A DNA stretch of 64,000 nt from positions 6,225,426 to 6,289,425 of the forward strand of contig NC_079894.1 of assembly GCF_024868665.1 (NCBI RefSeq). The letters are read 5' to 3'. Each line of letters starts with the position of its first letter. The stretch's first letter is position 1. Shown here piece after piece: positions 1 through 13,400 of the stretch. Source of the stretch: Triplophysa rosa. Taxonomy: Eukaryota > Chordata > Actinopteri > Cypriniformes > Nemacheilidae. The notes beneath the pieces are model-generated. The model ran no database searches. It was not told the DNA's origin and saw only the letters and a program-made list of their open reading frames with translations. A program made the position numbers and the translations under genes.

Positions 1-2160
1 TTACATTGGTGGCAGAAGATTGCAGATGCTCTGTGCTGTCCGGGAATTAAGATGCCACTGAAGTGAAATTAATACATCATGTGTTTCTAGAAATATCTCC
101 AAACAGGTAAGTCAAAAGTCTCATTACGCTGGACAAGGAAACGTTTATTGCTTAGAGAGGTTGCTCTTTCATACATCTTATATTTCATATAAGTATCAGC
201 ACAGTCTCAGATATTTTGGTTAAAATTGCATAGAAGAAATAAAAACAGAAACAAATTAGACAATTATTAAAACAAAGCATGGAGCTATAAAATGAATTTG
301 TATTGTATATAGTTGCTGTCCTTCGGAAACCTGGTATCTCCATAGTCTTGATTTTTATTTCTTGCCATAAATCATTATTTTGAGGCACACCTTTATGTTT
401 AATATCTAGCCAATAAAAAGTATTAAAAAGTGTTTGTCAACCTTGACAACACAGTATTTATTCATTTAAAAAGTACAGTTAAACAGTGAATTTGGACATC
501 TGAAGTTTCAGAAGGAGAGCGACAATATGTTAAATAGTCTGGATGTGGGTAAATTTGATATAGGAAATGAAATCTTTATTGATATTGACTTCTGATGGCA
601 GACTTGGCAAATCTGAGCTCAGTTTGTGACACTGTCGAGATCTCCAATGGAGACAGTTGTAAGATTTCTGGGTCTTTTTTCAGGAGAAATATCTTGGATG
701 CAGGATATTTAAGAAAAAAATTCCATTTGCTCTCCTTTAGATTTCTAATTAATGTCTATGAGAAATAATTAAGATTAAAACAGGCTTGTATCCTGTTACG
801 ATATAATATGATCACAATCCAATAAATGTTGGATTTCCGTGGGTAATCTTACTTCAGGTAATAACTAAGAAGCAATACAAAAACAAACAAAAAGTGGACA
901 AAAATGACCATACACTAAAATTTTTGTCAATGAAGTACCACCTAGGAGACCAAATCTACAGGTCAGGGTTTTTTGATACAGAAGTTTGTGTTGTAGGACT
1001 TTACACAGCCATATTTTTAATCTAAGAACATTTTAGTTCCCTTGTACAACAGTTTCCTCTCATCACAGTATTGTTGTGTGCTTCACCTTTAATAAACTTG
1101 AACATTCTTGCCTCAGTCCACCCTGGAAGGAACGTCCATCAAAGTGGTTCAACTGATCTGCTTACAATTTACAAGTCCATACATACCTTACTACATGCTC
1201 CCTGCCTTCTCATATCTCTTGTTCTCCTCATGCTTCTCCTGCCATCTTTATCACCTGGGATGGTAACCTCAGTCAGTCTCATGCATCCTATGTAAGTGTG
1301 GCAACAGTGGGCAAAGTATCTCTTGTTGTGCATCTCATGATGTCAAAAACACATTCCACTAGTAAAAAGCATGCTCTAAAACAGCGATTGAGATGACATC
1401 TGCTCATAGGAGGCCTGGAGACAAGTGCTAATGGAGTCACTTCATATCCTACTAGACGATATAAAAGATCAACCAGGAAGCCACAAGGACCATTTAAGGC
1501 TACAACAGATGTAAAGTGTAGGCTCATAAGATCCTCCGAACACATTTTAACACATTGTTGTGGGCAGAACAAACAACACTCAGGAAAAAACAACTCTTCA
1601 GTTATCCACGAGTCTTCAGCAGTGGGAGTTTCCATGATTGCTCTCAAGCTACCACGTTTATAAATAGAAGTCCCTGTTGCATGGTAGTGTTGCCCTGGTA
1701 CACATTCTCTCTGACTGAGACAAAACACGGACCCGTGGGACCGGTCTGAGGGTGTGGCTCCAGATCCATTAGTGCGATCTGATCCGGTGGTCCATGCAGA
1801 TGGCGGATCCCTGCGCCCATAGTCAGCTAACCTAATCAGGGTAGTGTTGCTGAGCAACAGGCCACAAAGGATTACACGTATTTGTGTTTGTGTATTTGTA
1901 GGTGAGCCTGCGTAAACACATCATCTGTATTTGATGTTGGCGACGTTGAGTTGACGATTGGATATTCATTGGAATTCTATAGACGATAAGCTCCTGTTGT
2001 ACTCTCGTATATTGTTTCGTATAAAAACCCACAGCGCTTTAGAGAGATAGTTATTCAATATGTGTCGTTCACATTAAATCTTACGTGAACAGCACATTCA
2101 TTTCTTCCAGGTTCAGCTCCAAGGTTAGGCTGTTGAAAAAAAATCAAGCTATATTTGTAA
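1..2160. other. No gene recognised; AT-rich unique-looking DNA
   Basis: I see no exon, RNA gene or recognisable transposon here. The longest open frame is a minus-strand stretch of about 189 codons at 1288-1857. It has no recognisable domain, and its Cys- and Ser-rich composition looks random, so I do not call it a gene. A low-confidence alternative is an exon of an unknown transcript. Confidence 0.4.
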
Positions 2161-5100
2161 GGGACTCAGAGGAAGGAATCAGCTCACAGCAGAGCCCTCC
2201 TTCCTTCAATTAAAGCTGTGAAAACAGGAGCCTGCCAGGAATCACGCTGAGAACCCCCATCTTAGCCTTGTACTTATTTGTTCCCCCTCTTACCATAGCC
2301 CCTCTCGCCGCACCCTCACTACGCTCCTGAGGTGCTCGGGCTTCTGGGCAGATGGGTGTGAGGTGGGGGCTACCCCGAGAGGGTGACTTTATTGAGGGAG
2401 GCTCCCATCCAACCCCAGTTCTTCTATTGTGTGTCCCCCAAAGCTTGTAAAATGTGACGCGTGCATGTGCACGTGCACCTGAACCCGCTCCCTTAGGGAG
2501 TAATTTGCAGCCACATAACAATGAGTCAAAGGTAAATCTGTGTCCCGGGTAATTGGGGAGGTTAGTGTAGGGGGCTGGTTAGAGAACTTTATTTTTTGGG
2601 TAGTCTTGCGTAGCAAGACAATCGACTGTGACAAAAGGTTAAACTGACCAAAAACCGCCTGTTCAGACAGGGTAGGCCATGTAAAGTGATCAATCACAAT
2701 TTGTTTTGATTTAACATGTTGTCTAGGGGTGGGGTTATCAGACATAAATTACACAACAATAACAGACCAGCGTGAAAAAAAATTATGTTCTTTATTGCGA
2801 CCAGTTTTGCAAAGAAAAAATGGTTTACTGCTTACCAGAATAATGAAAATTCTCATAATATACCCTCATAACATCCAAATCCTTTTATTATAATTTTATA
2901 TTAATATTTAATGATATTAAGACGCTGTCATATCTTCTTATATGCAGTGCCCCCCCCCTAAAATTCACTCCCTGGACTCTGTCCCCCCTATGTTCCCCCC
3001 ATTTCTAGCCCTGACTATATGGGATTTAAAATGTTCAAGCTCCCAAAAGCATGAGTTATTTATGTAGAAAAGAAAATGTCTTTATTTAGCTAAATTAAAA
3101 TGTAAACAAACAGATTAGATTAAAATTCAGCAGCCCAATGATAAATTAAAATCTCATTGGCTCTCATGTTTCAAAGCTAGTTGTTTTTTTACAAGAACCA
3201 ATGAGATTTGAAGTCATCGACGTGACGCCATTTGAATCTTGCACTCAGTTCTCTGTTTGTTTACATGTTTGTTTTGCTAAAAAAAGTTGTGAATGTATTG
3301 TTTCGCTTCAGAAGACATTTTTTAACCCATTTGGATTAGGCTACTTTCATGATGGATGCATGTGCATTTTGGACCCTTGCCCCTCTGCACCCCCTACACG
3401 GTATGTGGCCATGCCGTCTAAAGCTGAGAGTTTTTTATGGATCTCTTGCTGTATTTTGAGCTCAGTTGAAGTGTTGTAGTGGCACCGGTAAGCTACTTAT
3501 TCATCCCAATGTTACATGTTCAGACCACAGGCTTAGACGAAAGCTCAGCATGTCACTATGTGAAGCACTATACAACCTCCAAGAGAACACGAGCACACCA
3601 CAACTATGAATCATTCAGCAGTGTCCACTAAAAGGCCAAGGGGCCGGTCTTCCTCCAGCCTGTCCCAGGTTGAACCAGCTCAGTCCCTCTTAGCGAGCCG
3701 GCGCTGCTGTCAGATCTGTCAAAGAGCACAAAGCTGTCTATGACACGCTGTCGTACTCGAGGGAATGGGGGGGGGCACGCTTATACAGAAGAGGGAGCGG
3801 CAAGACGTAACTCGCCTTGACACAGACAGGAGATCACCCCTAAACGGCATGTTTATCTTGAAATCTAAACAGGTTCTCTCCTCTTTCATCAAGCGTTACT
3901 TATGTCCATTATGTGCAAATGATGTGCACATGGTATCCCTGACGCGAAATGACACTGTTCAGTGTTGCGCTGCATAAGGGCAAATGGCTGCTGCGGGTAT
4001 TTGTGGATGATAGCAGGAAATGAAGTGTTGCTAAGCCACAGGAGTTTGACGGATACCGTGCTAGAATAAAACGGGAACAGGGGAAAACTCAAGCCTGTGG
4101 GGAAGAACCAAAGACGTCAAAAGTGTGAGAGATAGCTTACCTGAAACGACTGACTGAACTTAACAGCGTGTGGGTCCTGTGTTTAGAGACCACTGATGAG
4201 TCACACCTATGTTTACATTGTAGATGTCTTCAAGTTACATATCACCTTATTGTCGATATGAACTGCTTTGCTGACTGTGTGACAGAATTTGAAACAAACA
4301 CCTTGTTTGTCGCATAAAGTAAGAAAAGGATGCAAGAACAGCTTGTGGCGCTGTCAATTGTATTGAACTCTGTCATGAGTTTACCGGGGCTGAACAGCTT
4401 AAAGGAGAAGTTTGAAAAACGTTGAAAGAAAATGTACAGGTCGCTCTTCTTCATGCAATTATAATGAATGAGGACTGGAGCTTTCGGGGTTAAAATGAAT
4501 GTAAAGCACCATCACAAATGTATCTTTGTATAATAAACGGTACTTGTTTGATGGAAAGCTTTCCCTATTTATTGCATGGAAAACATCAAAAAGCTTTGGA
4601 ACAATCTGAGAGTGAGTAAACAGTGACAACATTTTATTTTTGGGTGTACTGCATCTTTTTCTTCTGGTACATCTGTAAAATAAATCTTCCTCAGATAGCA
4701 ACCACACACAACCCCCGTTCCTCTTGCTGTATTGTATGTATATACCAACTTTCCCATCATGCACCACTCAGAACATTAAACCTTTAGAAACCAAAGAACC
4801 TTGCATAAATGACAGATCTTCTGTATGCAGATGAAATAGTATAGTTTTCCTTTCTTCCTGATCCCTCACCAACATATATAAGCTGAGCATTACTGCCATC
4901 TTGCTGCAGAACAGCTTCTCTTTGACAGTGACGGAGGCAGGCTGCACAGTGGGTGGGCTGCCAAAAACAGAGACATCCAAAGAGAGTGGGCTTATGGAGT
5001 TTGCAGGGTTGGAGATGTGTTGGCAACATTACTGTCTACGGCTGGATTTTGATGAGAGGTACAATATGCAGGTACTTAGCACATACTTCACTAAAGGGAA

Positions 5101-5400
5101 TTGGGAAGTGACTATGCATTCCTTCAGGGAGGCAAACACGTCTTCCTGTGATAGCTGTGTGGAGCATCTGTCCCCAATTTCTCTTATGAGTGGAATTATC
5201 CAAACCCTCATTTCTTGGCCACACACCCACTCCTCTCAACACATCTGCTTCTGTACAACACGATATTGATTTTGTGAACAAGTAAGTGTGATAATGAATT
5301 AAAGTCAGAAATTCAAACACTGGACACACGACTCTTTACTTTTAGTCTTTATGTGGCCAGTGCAAATCCAAAGGAAGGGGAAGAAATAAGGGAAGAAATA
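2161..5400. other. No gene recognised; possible repeat debris
   Basis: The stretch 2.17-2.75 kb is locally GC-rich and holds the 17-base palindrome GTCTTGCGTAGCAAGAC near 2605. Near 2945-3015 there are C-runs ending in a TAGCCCTG boundary that resembles the right end of a hAT-type element (CAGGGCTA when read on the minus strand), but I could not find a matching left end or an 8-bp duplication. The short inverted pair around 3150 and 3200 (AATCTCATTGG and CCAATGAGATT) suggests a small foldback. No coding function is recognisable; open frames such as 4901-5269 have no known domain. Confidence 0.35.
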
Positions 5401-6400
5401 CTATGTTGCAATTAGGAGTGTCACAATATACTGACATGGACAATAACCATGATATTAAAGACCGGGATTGTCGATACCGTGTTAGTACTATTATTATTCA
5501 TATTACCGTAAATAATCCAGCACCCATTTAATAAATGTATATAGACTAATATTTTACGTCTTCGTTGACCAAAAAAGAGAAAATTTTATTTGGTTAAAAA
5601 TGATCAAAAATTTGTTAATAACCAAGTACATTAAAAAATTGTGTTTTCCTAAATTTAGCCCGAATAATAATGATAATTTTACAATCATGATTGATAATTT
5701 AAACTGTCAGGTATGATTTCAGAGGAAATGCTAGTTTGACATCATCTGGTTTTAACCCACATAAAGATAAGAACATAAAGTAACCAGCACTTTAGTTTCA
5801 AACAGAGATGGTGAAAGAAATACATTACGTTGCGATTAGGAGTGTCACAATATACTGGTATGGTCAATAACCATGATATTAAAGACCATGATTATCGATG
5901 TCGTGTTAGTACTATAAATATGATAATATCGTAAATAATCCAGCACTCATTTAACAAATATATATAAACTCATATAAGTCTGATTCGTTGACCAAAAAAG
6001 AAAACAACACAAAATAAACCAATTAAGGACGATTTTTATTGATATAATCATTTATTTACAATATTTATTTATTTCATATAAATAAATTTTTATTTAAACT
6101 TATTTTCAATTGTTGTCACAATCATATCACAATTAATTATTCATGGCTGCAATTATTGTGCAGTGAGAATCCGATACCGTTTCCAAGTACATGGAAAATC
6201 TGTGTTCTCCTTAGCCTGATAAATATTAATTTTATAATAATGACTGATAATTTAAGATGTCACGTATGATTTCAGAGGAAATGTCAGTTTGACATCAGCT
6301 AGCTTCAACAGATGTAAAGTTAAGTACATAAAGTAACCTGCAATTTTATGTTTCAAACAGAGCTGGCTATAGAGAGGCAAACATTACGGACTGCAGCTTT
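5400..6400. repeat. Tandem duplication of an AT-rich repeat (period ~425 bp)
   Basis: Two direct copies start at about 5405 and 5829. Each begins GTTGC(A/G)ATTAGGAGTGTCACAATATACTG, continues through ACCATGATATTAAAGACC and GTAAATAATCCAGCAC, and reaches TGTCA(G/C)GTATGATTTCAGAGGAAATG and TTTCAAACAGAG near its end. The second copy is longer (about 565 bp) because it carries extra AT-rich sequence around 6010-6200. The repeat is non-coding. The opening GGAGTGTCACAATATACTG resembles ends of short non-autonomous DNA transposons, but I see no confident terminal inverted repeat, so the class is unresolved. Confidence 0.6.
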
Positions 6401-7837
6401 AAACAATCATATCTATGATTGTTATTTCTGTTACATGGTCATAGCCATGGCCGCAGGTGCTCGCTGTCATTAAAGAGCCATTAAATTTTTAATAATGAGT
6501 AACTTATGTTTTAGATCCAATATGGCCATTTTTGTCCATTAATGCTCCGTTAGTGAAAATACTAAAATAAGCCAAAGCAAAACTGTTGTCAGTCTGTGTG
6601 TCGCCAAGCAACACACAGACTGTCTGGAAAGCCACACTGACAGACAAGCAGAGGGATATAGCGAAGCATCCCAGTGCTGTTAAACTAAACATTACCATTC
6701 TTAAAATGATGCCTGTCCAACCAGAATAGAGGACCGGAACTAATTGTTGCCCAATATTAGTACATTCACCTCACATTCCCACAAGACAGGAAATAAACTC
6801 AACCTGTCATTACTTTCTCATTTACTGAAGTAAGGGAGAGGAAGGTTTACAGAAGGCGCATTAGTCTTCTATGGCACTAAAATTAATCTCTGATTGTAGA
6901 GCATAACTGTCAGCAGGTTCGGCCAAAAGTCAATATCAATGAATTACGTGCATACGGACCTGTAAATAATAAAGGCAGATGAGGAAAATGTTGTGAGATT
7001 GCGAAAATTCAGACCTGCCCTGTTACGCTAAACTGCTTATTGCACATATAGTCATGTCTCTCGCATTTTACATAAATATTTTTTCTCCCTGTGTTTAAAA
7101 ATACTGTATGTCACTACTATAAATAACTTCACTTCTGGGTCACGCTATGCTGTGCATTATTTTTCTAGTCTTGACTCGCTTCTTATTGTTTATTAATGCA
7201 ATGTTTATTATACAAAACAGAACTGTGTATATTTTGGATCATAAGCAACTATGATATTATTTACAAAGGAAAATGTGTCCCAGCCACATGCTGTCAGAAG
7301 AACAGATGCTATTTTTACTAAAGCAAGGTACTGTAAGTCTTTTCTTTAACAAATGAGCTTGAAAAAGATGCTAGACATAATGTGAATTAGATAGAGAAGG
7401 GGCAGTGTAGCATGAGGTTTCTCATTCACACCTGTGAAGGACAGACCCTATTCCCTAAGGAGGCCAATGGCGGGACATGTCTCTGTCTGTGCTATGATGT
7501 GGCTTTTGTTTGTCTTCCTCACACCCTTTCTTCATTTTGACTTTCCTTACTTCTGTCTCTGGAGCAATTTGCCCACATCTTCAGCACTGAATTCTATAGA
7601 ATTAATATGAAACCTCCGATGTTTGGTATAAACATGCTTGGAATTGTCATTCATGTGCACGAGAAAACACGTATCGTGCTTTAAGGCATCTTGCTCCAAG
7701 CAGAGTTGGCCTGTTGGGCTCCAGGTGAGATTATGGAAATGGGCATCACTGGTGTAAAAACTGAGAAGAATTCATAGAGCCTTTGCAACATGGGGGTTTC
7801 TTTCTATTCATGTTGAAGCACAAATTTGCATTTTTTA
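6401..7837. other. No gene or clear repeat recognised
   Basis: This AT-rich stretch contains no open frame with recognisable domains and no transposon termini that I can pair. It is probably intergenic or intronic sequence. Confidence 0.35.
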
Positions 7838-7898
7838 CCTTAAAGGGATACTTCACCAAAAAATGGGTTTCATTTTTGGGTGAAGTATCCCTTTAAGG
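7838..7898. repeat. Minimal Angel-like hairpin (20-bp perfect arms)
   Basis: The left arm CCTTAAAGGGATACTTCACC (7838-7857) is exactly reverse-complementary to the right arm at 7879-7898, with a 21-base loop. The arm sequence matches the terminal motif of the Angel-type foldback MITEs elsewhere in this window (TTAAAGGGATAGTTCACC at 14316). It therefore looks like a copy that has lost the interior and kept only the two ends. It has no coding capacity. Confidence 0.75.
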
Positions 7899-7921
7899 AG
7901 CTATTTCTACTTGATCTGAAC

Positions 7922-8290
7922 CTTAAAGGTGCTGTGTGTAATTTTTTGGAGGATCTATTGACAGAAATGCAACGTAATATACATAACTATGTCTTCAGAT
8001 GTGTATAAAGACCTTACACAATGAAGTGTTATATTTTTATATCTACATACACCGCGGGTCCCCTTGCATGGAATTTGCCATTTTGTTTCTACAGTAGCCC
8101 TAAAAGGACAAAATGCTCTACAGAGAGTGTTTCAAAAATACGTTATCTCCTTCAGCAAAGAAGCGAAAACGTGATGACATCTTAGTCCTGTGTCAGTCAC
8201 TGTAGTGCTTTGTAAGGGAGGGGTGAGCGGTGGACTGGGCTGTTGCTTGCAATTCGTAACCTCACTGCTAGATGAATAGTAAGAAGTCAT
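7922..8290. mobile_element. Non-autonomous DNA element (MITE), right end missing
   Basis: It begins with TTAAAGGTGCTGTGTGTAATTTTTTGG, an end I recognise from a common short teleost MITE. It continues through CACCGCGGGTCCCCTTGCATGG and ACAGTAGCCCTAAAAGGAC to a segment reading GCAATTCGTAACCTCACTGC. I do not find the expected reverse-complementary right end, so the copy looks truncated. No transposase is encoded. The family assignment rests on memory of fish repeats rather than a search. Confidence 0.45.
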
Positions 8291-9950
8291 AAAACACGTA
8301 TATCTGAAAAATGTGAGCAAGTAAGCAGTATTTCTGATGCTGAACTATTTAACTGTTTTGGATCAGGCACAGTATAGGTCATAAACTCCACCGTCTCTAT
8401 GTAAACAAACGGGAATCACACCAAACTAAAAAATCCAATTGCACGTCAAATATATTTTTGCCAAAGATGATTTCTGTCATTTTAGTTTAGTTCTTATAAT
8501 GCTGATGTATGCTCAAATGTTCGTTTGGTTTTAGTTAGTTATACGATCATTTCTTCGTTTATGGTTGAGTCATCTGGGAATGTGGGTGGAACCTTGATAC
8601 CGTGGCTTCACTTCGTGCTCGCGCCGACTCTGGCTCCAAATGACATCATCGGCGCATTGTCAGCAGCCATATCTCAGACATTTTAGCTTCGTTTTTCTGC
8701 AATAGAAGTGAACGGGGGACATCGTCCATCTTTTAACGTCAACGGTCTATGTTTTGGATGATGTAATTAAACAATGACGAAAGACTAAAGACAAGAAATG
8801 TCTTGCAAGTCAATATGGCTACAGGGCAACTAATGGTTAAATAAATGACTTTCTGAAAGAACTTCAAATTAGCTATTATGTTAACTGACTGCCAACTGTA
8901 TCATTTGATGTAAAGTGACATTTGAGCATGAAAGCATGAGTTTCTCAAAGCTTATCACATGTCTGTCATATATGCCAGAAACTCAATTTGCCAAGCAAGC
9001 CTGCCAGTGATAGGATAAAGAATAAAGGAGGTCTGAACATCCTGTTTCAATTTAACCTCTTTTTTCATTAATACTGTATTAACTTTAATCCTAAATTACA
9101 CTTAATATTCATATGTTTTAAAATGAGATGTTTTACCAATGTTAAAACCGTTGTAACTATATTTAGGGTGAAACATTATGGATGGGATATAACTTTAATA
9201 ATGCAACCATGGATTGTGGAAAGCTGTTTTATCATCAATGACATCACCATTGCTAGGACCAATCTGAATCTATAAGTCTGTGTTTAATGTGACAATAAGC
9301 TAAATCTACAGCGATACACAGAAGACCTCTATCCCTTTTCAAAACAAAGAACTAACGGCTCTCTTTGGATGACTTTGGATGAGTGAGTCAATGCTTAGTT
9401 AATACAATAAACAATTTGTACCACAAAGACAAATGTCCCTTATTTTAAAGCAGGGGAAGAAATATTGATCCCTTGTTCAGGAACACCCTTTGTCAGCAAA
9501 GTTCTATTTTAATGCTTGCCGTGCCTCCGAGTGCAAACAAGACACGAGGAACCCTCGTTTCGGCCTCAACATTATCGAATCCGACATGTTTGTTTCTATT
9601 TCTAGCAGAGTAAGCAACCCAGCATACACGATATTTATGTTGTGATTTATGCATCACTGGAATCCAAATGAAGTAAGTGCTCAGCATGTGTCCAGCCCAG
9701 AATCTGGCGCTGATTGTTGCATGTTGCATGGGAGGTGGTTTCATATGGGCTGTAATAGCCAAGTCCGCAGGGACAGCCTCTAACAGCCCATCTTCTCTCA
9801 CGCGTGACCGATTAAATATATAACCCTGAGTGGGACGCTGGTTAATGAAAAACATTGTTTTCCAAAAGTCAGCACTGGAGGTAAAAACTGAATGTAACAC
9901 TGAGAAAAATGAATTAGTAGTTTTGTTTTTAGGCACGTAGTCTGATATGG
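8291..9950. other. No gene recognised
   Basis: No coding exon is supported. The part at 9490-9830 is compositionally more complex than its surroundings and could be a conserved non-coding element, but conservation cannot be seen from one sequence. A minus-strand open frame of about 147 codons lies there without a recognisable domain. Confidence 0.3.
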
Positions 9951-9954
9951 CGAC

Positions 9955-10102
9955 TTACATTTACATTTACATTTAGTCATTTAGCAGACGCTTTTATCCA
10001 AAGCGACTTACAGAGAGTTCAGGGAGCAATAAGCAATATGTCATACAGGAGCGATAATACAATTATTTTCAATACAAAGACTAATAATACTTTACACCAA
10101 CA
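9955..10102 (-). mobile_element. L2-type LINE 3' tail, severely 5'-truncated
   Basis: The sequence ACATTTACATTTAGTCATTTAGCAGACGC, followed by TTTTATCCAAAGCGACTTACAG and GTCATACAGGAGCGATAATAC, is nearly the same as the 3' untranslated tail of the L2 LINE at 33914-36690. The sense strand is minus, with the 3' terminus at about 9955. Only about 150 bp remain, as expected for abortive target-primed reverse transcription. An Angel-like MITE abuts it on the right. Confidence 0.8.
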
Positions 10103-10401
10103 GTTTGAAGGGATGGTTCAACCAAAGATGAAAATTCTTTCATCATTTACTCATCCTCATGTTATTTCAAACCTGTATGACTTTCTTTCTTCTGCAGAAC
10201 ACAAAAGAAGGTATTCTAAAGAATGTTAGTACCCAAACAGCACTGACCACCATTGACTTCCATTGCAAAAACACAAAACCACAGAGCGATTACTCTAAAT
10301 ATCTTCTTTTGCGTTCCACAGAAGAAAGAGTCAAATACATATTACGAATGACTTGAGGGTGAAAAAATACTTTTTATATTTGAGTGAACTGTTCCTTTAA
10401 G
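10103..10401. mobile_element. Angel-like foldback MITE
   Basis: This is an imperfect palindrome of about 300 bp. The left end GAAGGGATGGTTCAACCAAAGATG pairs with the right end GAGTGAACTGTTCCTTTAA. The interior halves also pair: ATGACTTTCTTTCTTCTGCAGAACACAAAAG on the left matches CTTTTGCGTTCCACAGAAGAAAGAGTCA on the right. It encodes no protein and would be moved by a transposase supplied elsewhere. The name Angel is used by resemblance to the zebrafish family. Confidence 0.75.
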
Positions 10402-13400
10402 AGTCATCTGTGTCACACTAACTTAAATCAAATGAGTTCTGAAAAACAGAACATAGAATTAAAACATTTTATTTAGAGATGATTAAAGAAATAAGAATAA
10501 AATGACAAAAAAACACTTAAAGATTATTGCACCAGAACCTACACATTTAAATGAGGGTCAACCCCACCCTAAAAGTTGATTAAATCAGGTTTTCATGTTC
10601 ACACCTGGGGCCCGTGACTACGGCCTGTCAGAATATGGCATGCAGTCACATGGCCACAGTTGCCCAAACATATATAGGAAGTCGCCCCTCAATAAACTGG
10701 GGCCCTGTTCTTTGTTGTGTCTGAGAGCAGATGCGGCCCCTCTGTAAATCTAATTTATAGAGACGTGGTCCAGAGCTGGGGGGCAGGGTGTGTGTGTAGG
10801 GGCGGTTCTGGCTGTCACCACACTTATGAGGAGCGTGTGCTCTCTACTCCCCTTATTAGTGGGCTCCATGTGTCACTGGTGTCAGTGGTTAATCCCAGTG
10901 TCCTCTGGGGAATCCAACCCTTCTAAGACCAGTCGCCCCACATCGACAGATGGGACCTTTTCTGCATACTAATCAAGGCCATAGGATTCTAAGACGTGTG
11001 CTTCCCAACGGCGGCCTGCCGAGGATGATGGGACAGCATAATGATGCAATCAGTTACCAAGGATCAAAGGCTTTTTAATCAAAAGTTAAAGTACCTTGAA
11101 AAGAGTTTGATTAAATAAAGCTTTTATTACAGAATTAAGTCTATTACAAACTGATAAAAGCTTGATAAAATAGTTAGGTGACTGGTTTTCATATTCATTA
11201 GGGCATAAAAAGTGGAAGGCTATAAAGTGGTTCCCCCTCAGGTTAGATTAAACCAAACATGACATGTAAATAAACGTTTATAGTATTTATTGAAGATTTT
11301 TTTAGCAAAAAGGCAAACTACAGTTTATCAGGGAATGAGTTTTATTTGAATGTACAAAAAAGCACAGAAAACCAAAAAGCTAAAACGCATACATAATGCT
11401 TTGACTATGATTTTATCAGTTATTAATTTATTTATACTTTTTTTGTAATATTTTGTAGTATTTTTTTTCTGGGCCTTGACTCAGTAAGCTTTGTACATGT
11501 CTTGTGTGTAATTGTTTGCCAAGCCTCTTCAAATAGTTTCCAAATCTGTGCTTCAGTTTATACTTTAAGCTATGCAACATAAAACGTTTTTAATGCGGCT
11601 TTAATAATAAATTTGAATAAAAAGCCAAGTTGCCAATTTCCCAAAATTGGACATTACTTTTGGCCAGAACTGTACCTGTCATGTCTGTTCAAAGTCACTT
11701 GGTTGTTTCGGTAAATGACACAAACCGTTTAGTCCAATTTGTCGCCTTGGAATAATAACGTTCTATCCGACATTTTTGTCAAAATTGAGTTATTACTGTA
11801 ACGTACAGTATTCGCATTCTGTGGCAACATATTTACATTATGTGATGTTATTTTCTTTACGTTGTGTTCGAAACTTTATCTACCAAGTCAAATTGAATGC
11901 AAAAACTTTGAAGCTTGTTATCTCAAAACTGTTTAGAATGCAGATATAACCTTATACTGTAATTCCAAGGAGAGTAATTACTGACTTGCAATGACAATGG
12001 CTTTGATATCTTACCATTATTATTTTGCAAGTCCAATTAAACTTACATTTCTTTTACACAATTAAAACTCCCTACTAAATAAGGATGAATGTGTATATCT
12101 AATAATATATTTGGTGGCTCTTGAGATAGATTACACCTGTTTAGGTGGGTCCTGAAATGAAAAAGTTTGGGAAGCACTGATCTAAATGAATAAATAAGCA
12201 ACATCAAATCAAAAGTGATAAAAATGTGCACAACTTATAATGTTATTTCCCGCCTCTCTGAGCTTCATGAGGAAGTAATACTGTAGTCAATATGCGCTCA
12301 AAAGCAATAAAAAGTTGTACTTTACTTTTCTCTCTCTTATTGAGAAGGATGGAGAATCTTCAGCGCTCAAGAGGAGGAAGTGACTTCTAATTATAGGGAG
12401 AAGACTTTAGATATCCCACACACTGCAGCCTACATAACAAACAGACATCGGGCCGAGTCAAAAAACTGCCAGTGATACCGAAGAAACTGCGATCAAAAAA
12501 AGTTCAGAAAACGGAATTTCCAATATGCATGTGCCGCAGTAACTGTACACAGAGTTTGCTTTTCACCATTCATTCCTTACAATGAATTGGATAAATATAC
12601 TTTTGCATAATCAAGTTTTTAAAACTTCCATATTAATGCTCTTTAAACCAGAGGAAGGCTGAGGAATTAAAGCAAAAAAAAAAGAGTAAGTACCATGACA
12701 AAAGATCACCCACAGTGTGCCATTAAATAGTAAAAGAGCAGCAGTAGCAGCCAGCCCAGAAACATGCTCTACAATATGCAGGGATAAGTTTAATCTTAAA
12801 ATGTCATGCTGTTTTTGCTTTGTATCCATTCTGAGCTCTTAAATAAATGAGAATCAGTTGTGAGTTACACGTTTTCCAGTGCCGGGATAAACTAAATGAC
12901 ACAGGGGGACCGTAACCACTGCAGACATTGATTTAAGGGTGTTTCCGACAGTTAATTCTTAAATTATTACATTTATTCCCCCAGTGCTGAATACCTGCTT
13001 TCATACTTAGCCTTAGCCTTCAGAGAAATGCAAAACCTCATTTGAAATGGCTTTTTTAGTGACAGCTCACTAGGATTTAGTGTTACTTTTGTAGTAGCAA
13101 GGCGGATGCCTTACTAACAATGAATCATGGAAGCAATAGACAAGTGTGGAAACAATCTTCTCATTAGTAAGATCATCAAGCGACTGCGATAAAACCCAAA
13201 TTGAGACCGACCACACACTCTCCGCATCAGTTTCATTAACGCTGGTTATTTGCAGAAACGCGCAGCATTTGCTCTATAGTCTCCGAAGGCTTCTGAATGG
13301 CAAAAAAAGGACTTTTGTCTGCGTGAATATTACATTTTTTTCTAGTGGTCCAATATAAATAATTGATGAGGGTGCACTTAGGAAAGCAGCATCTCAGAGG

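Noticed and set aside
1288..1857. 189-codon minus-strand open frame
   Set aside because: No recognisable domain or protein family and a Cys/Ser-rich random look. Possible splice sites cannot be judged without transcripts. Kept only as a note under the unassigned stretch.
4901..5269. 122-codon plus frame
   Set aside because: No recognisable domain, with overlapping frames of similar length on the minus strand. Likely chance.
9493..9936. 147-codon minus frame
   Set aside because: No domain and no start or splice context that stands out. It may overlap conserved non-coding sequence but is not supported as coding.
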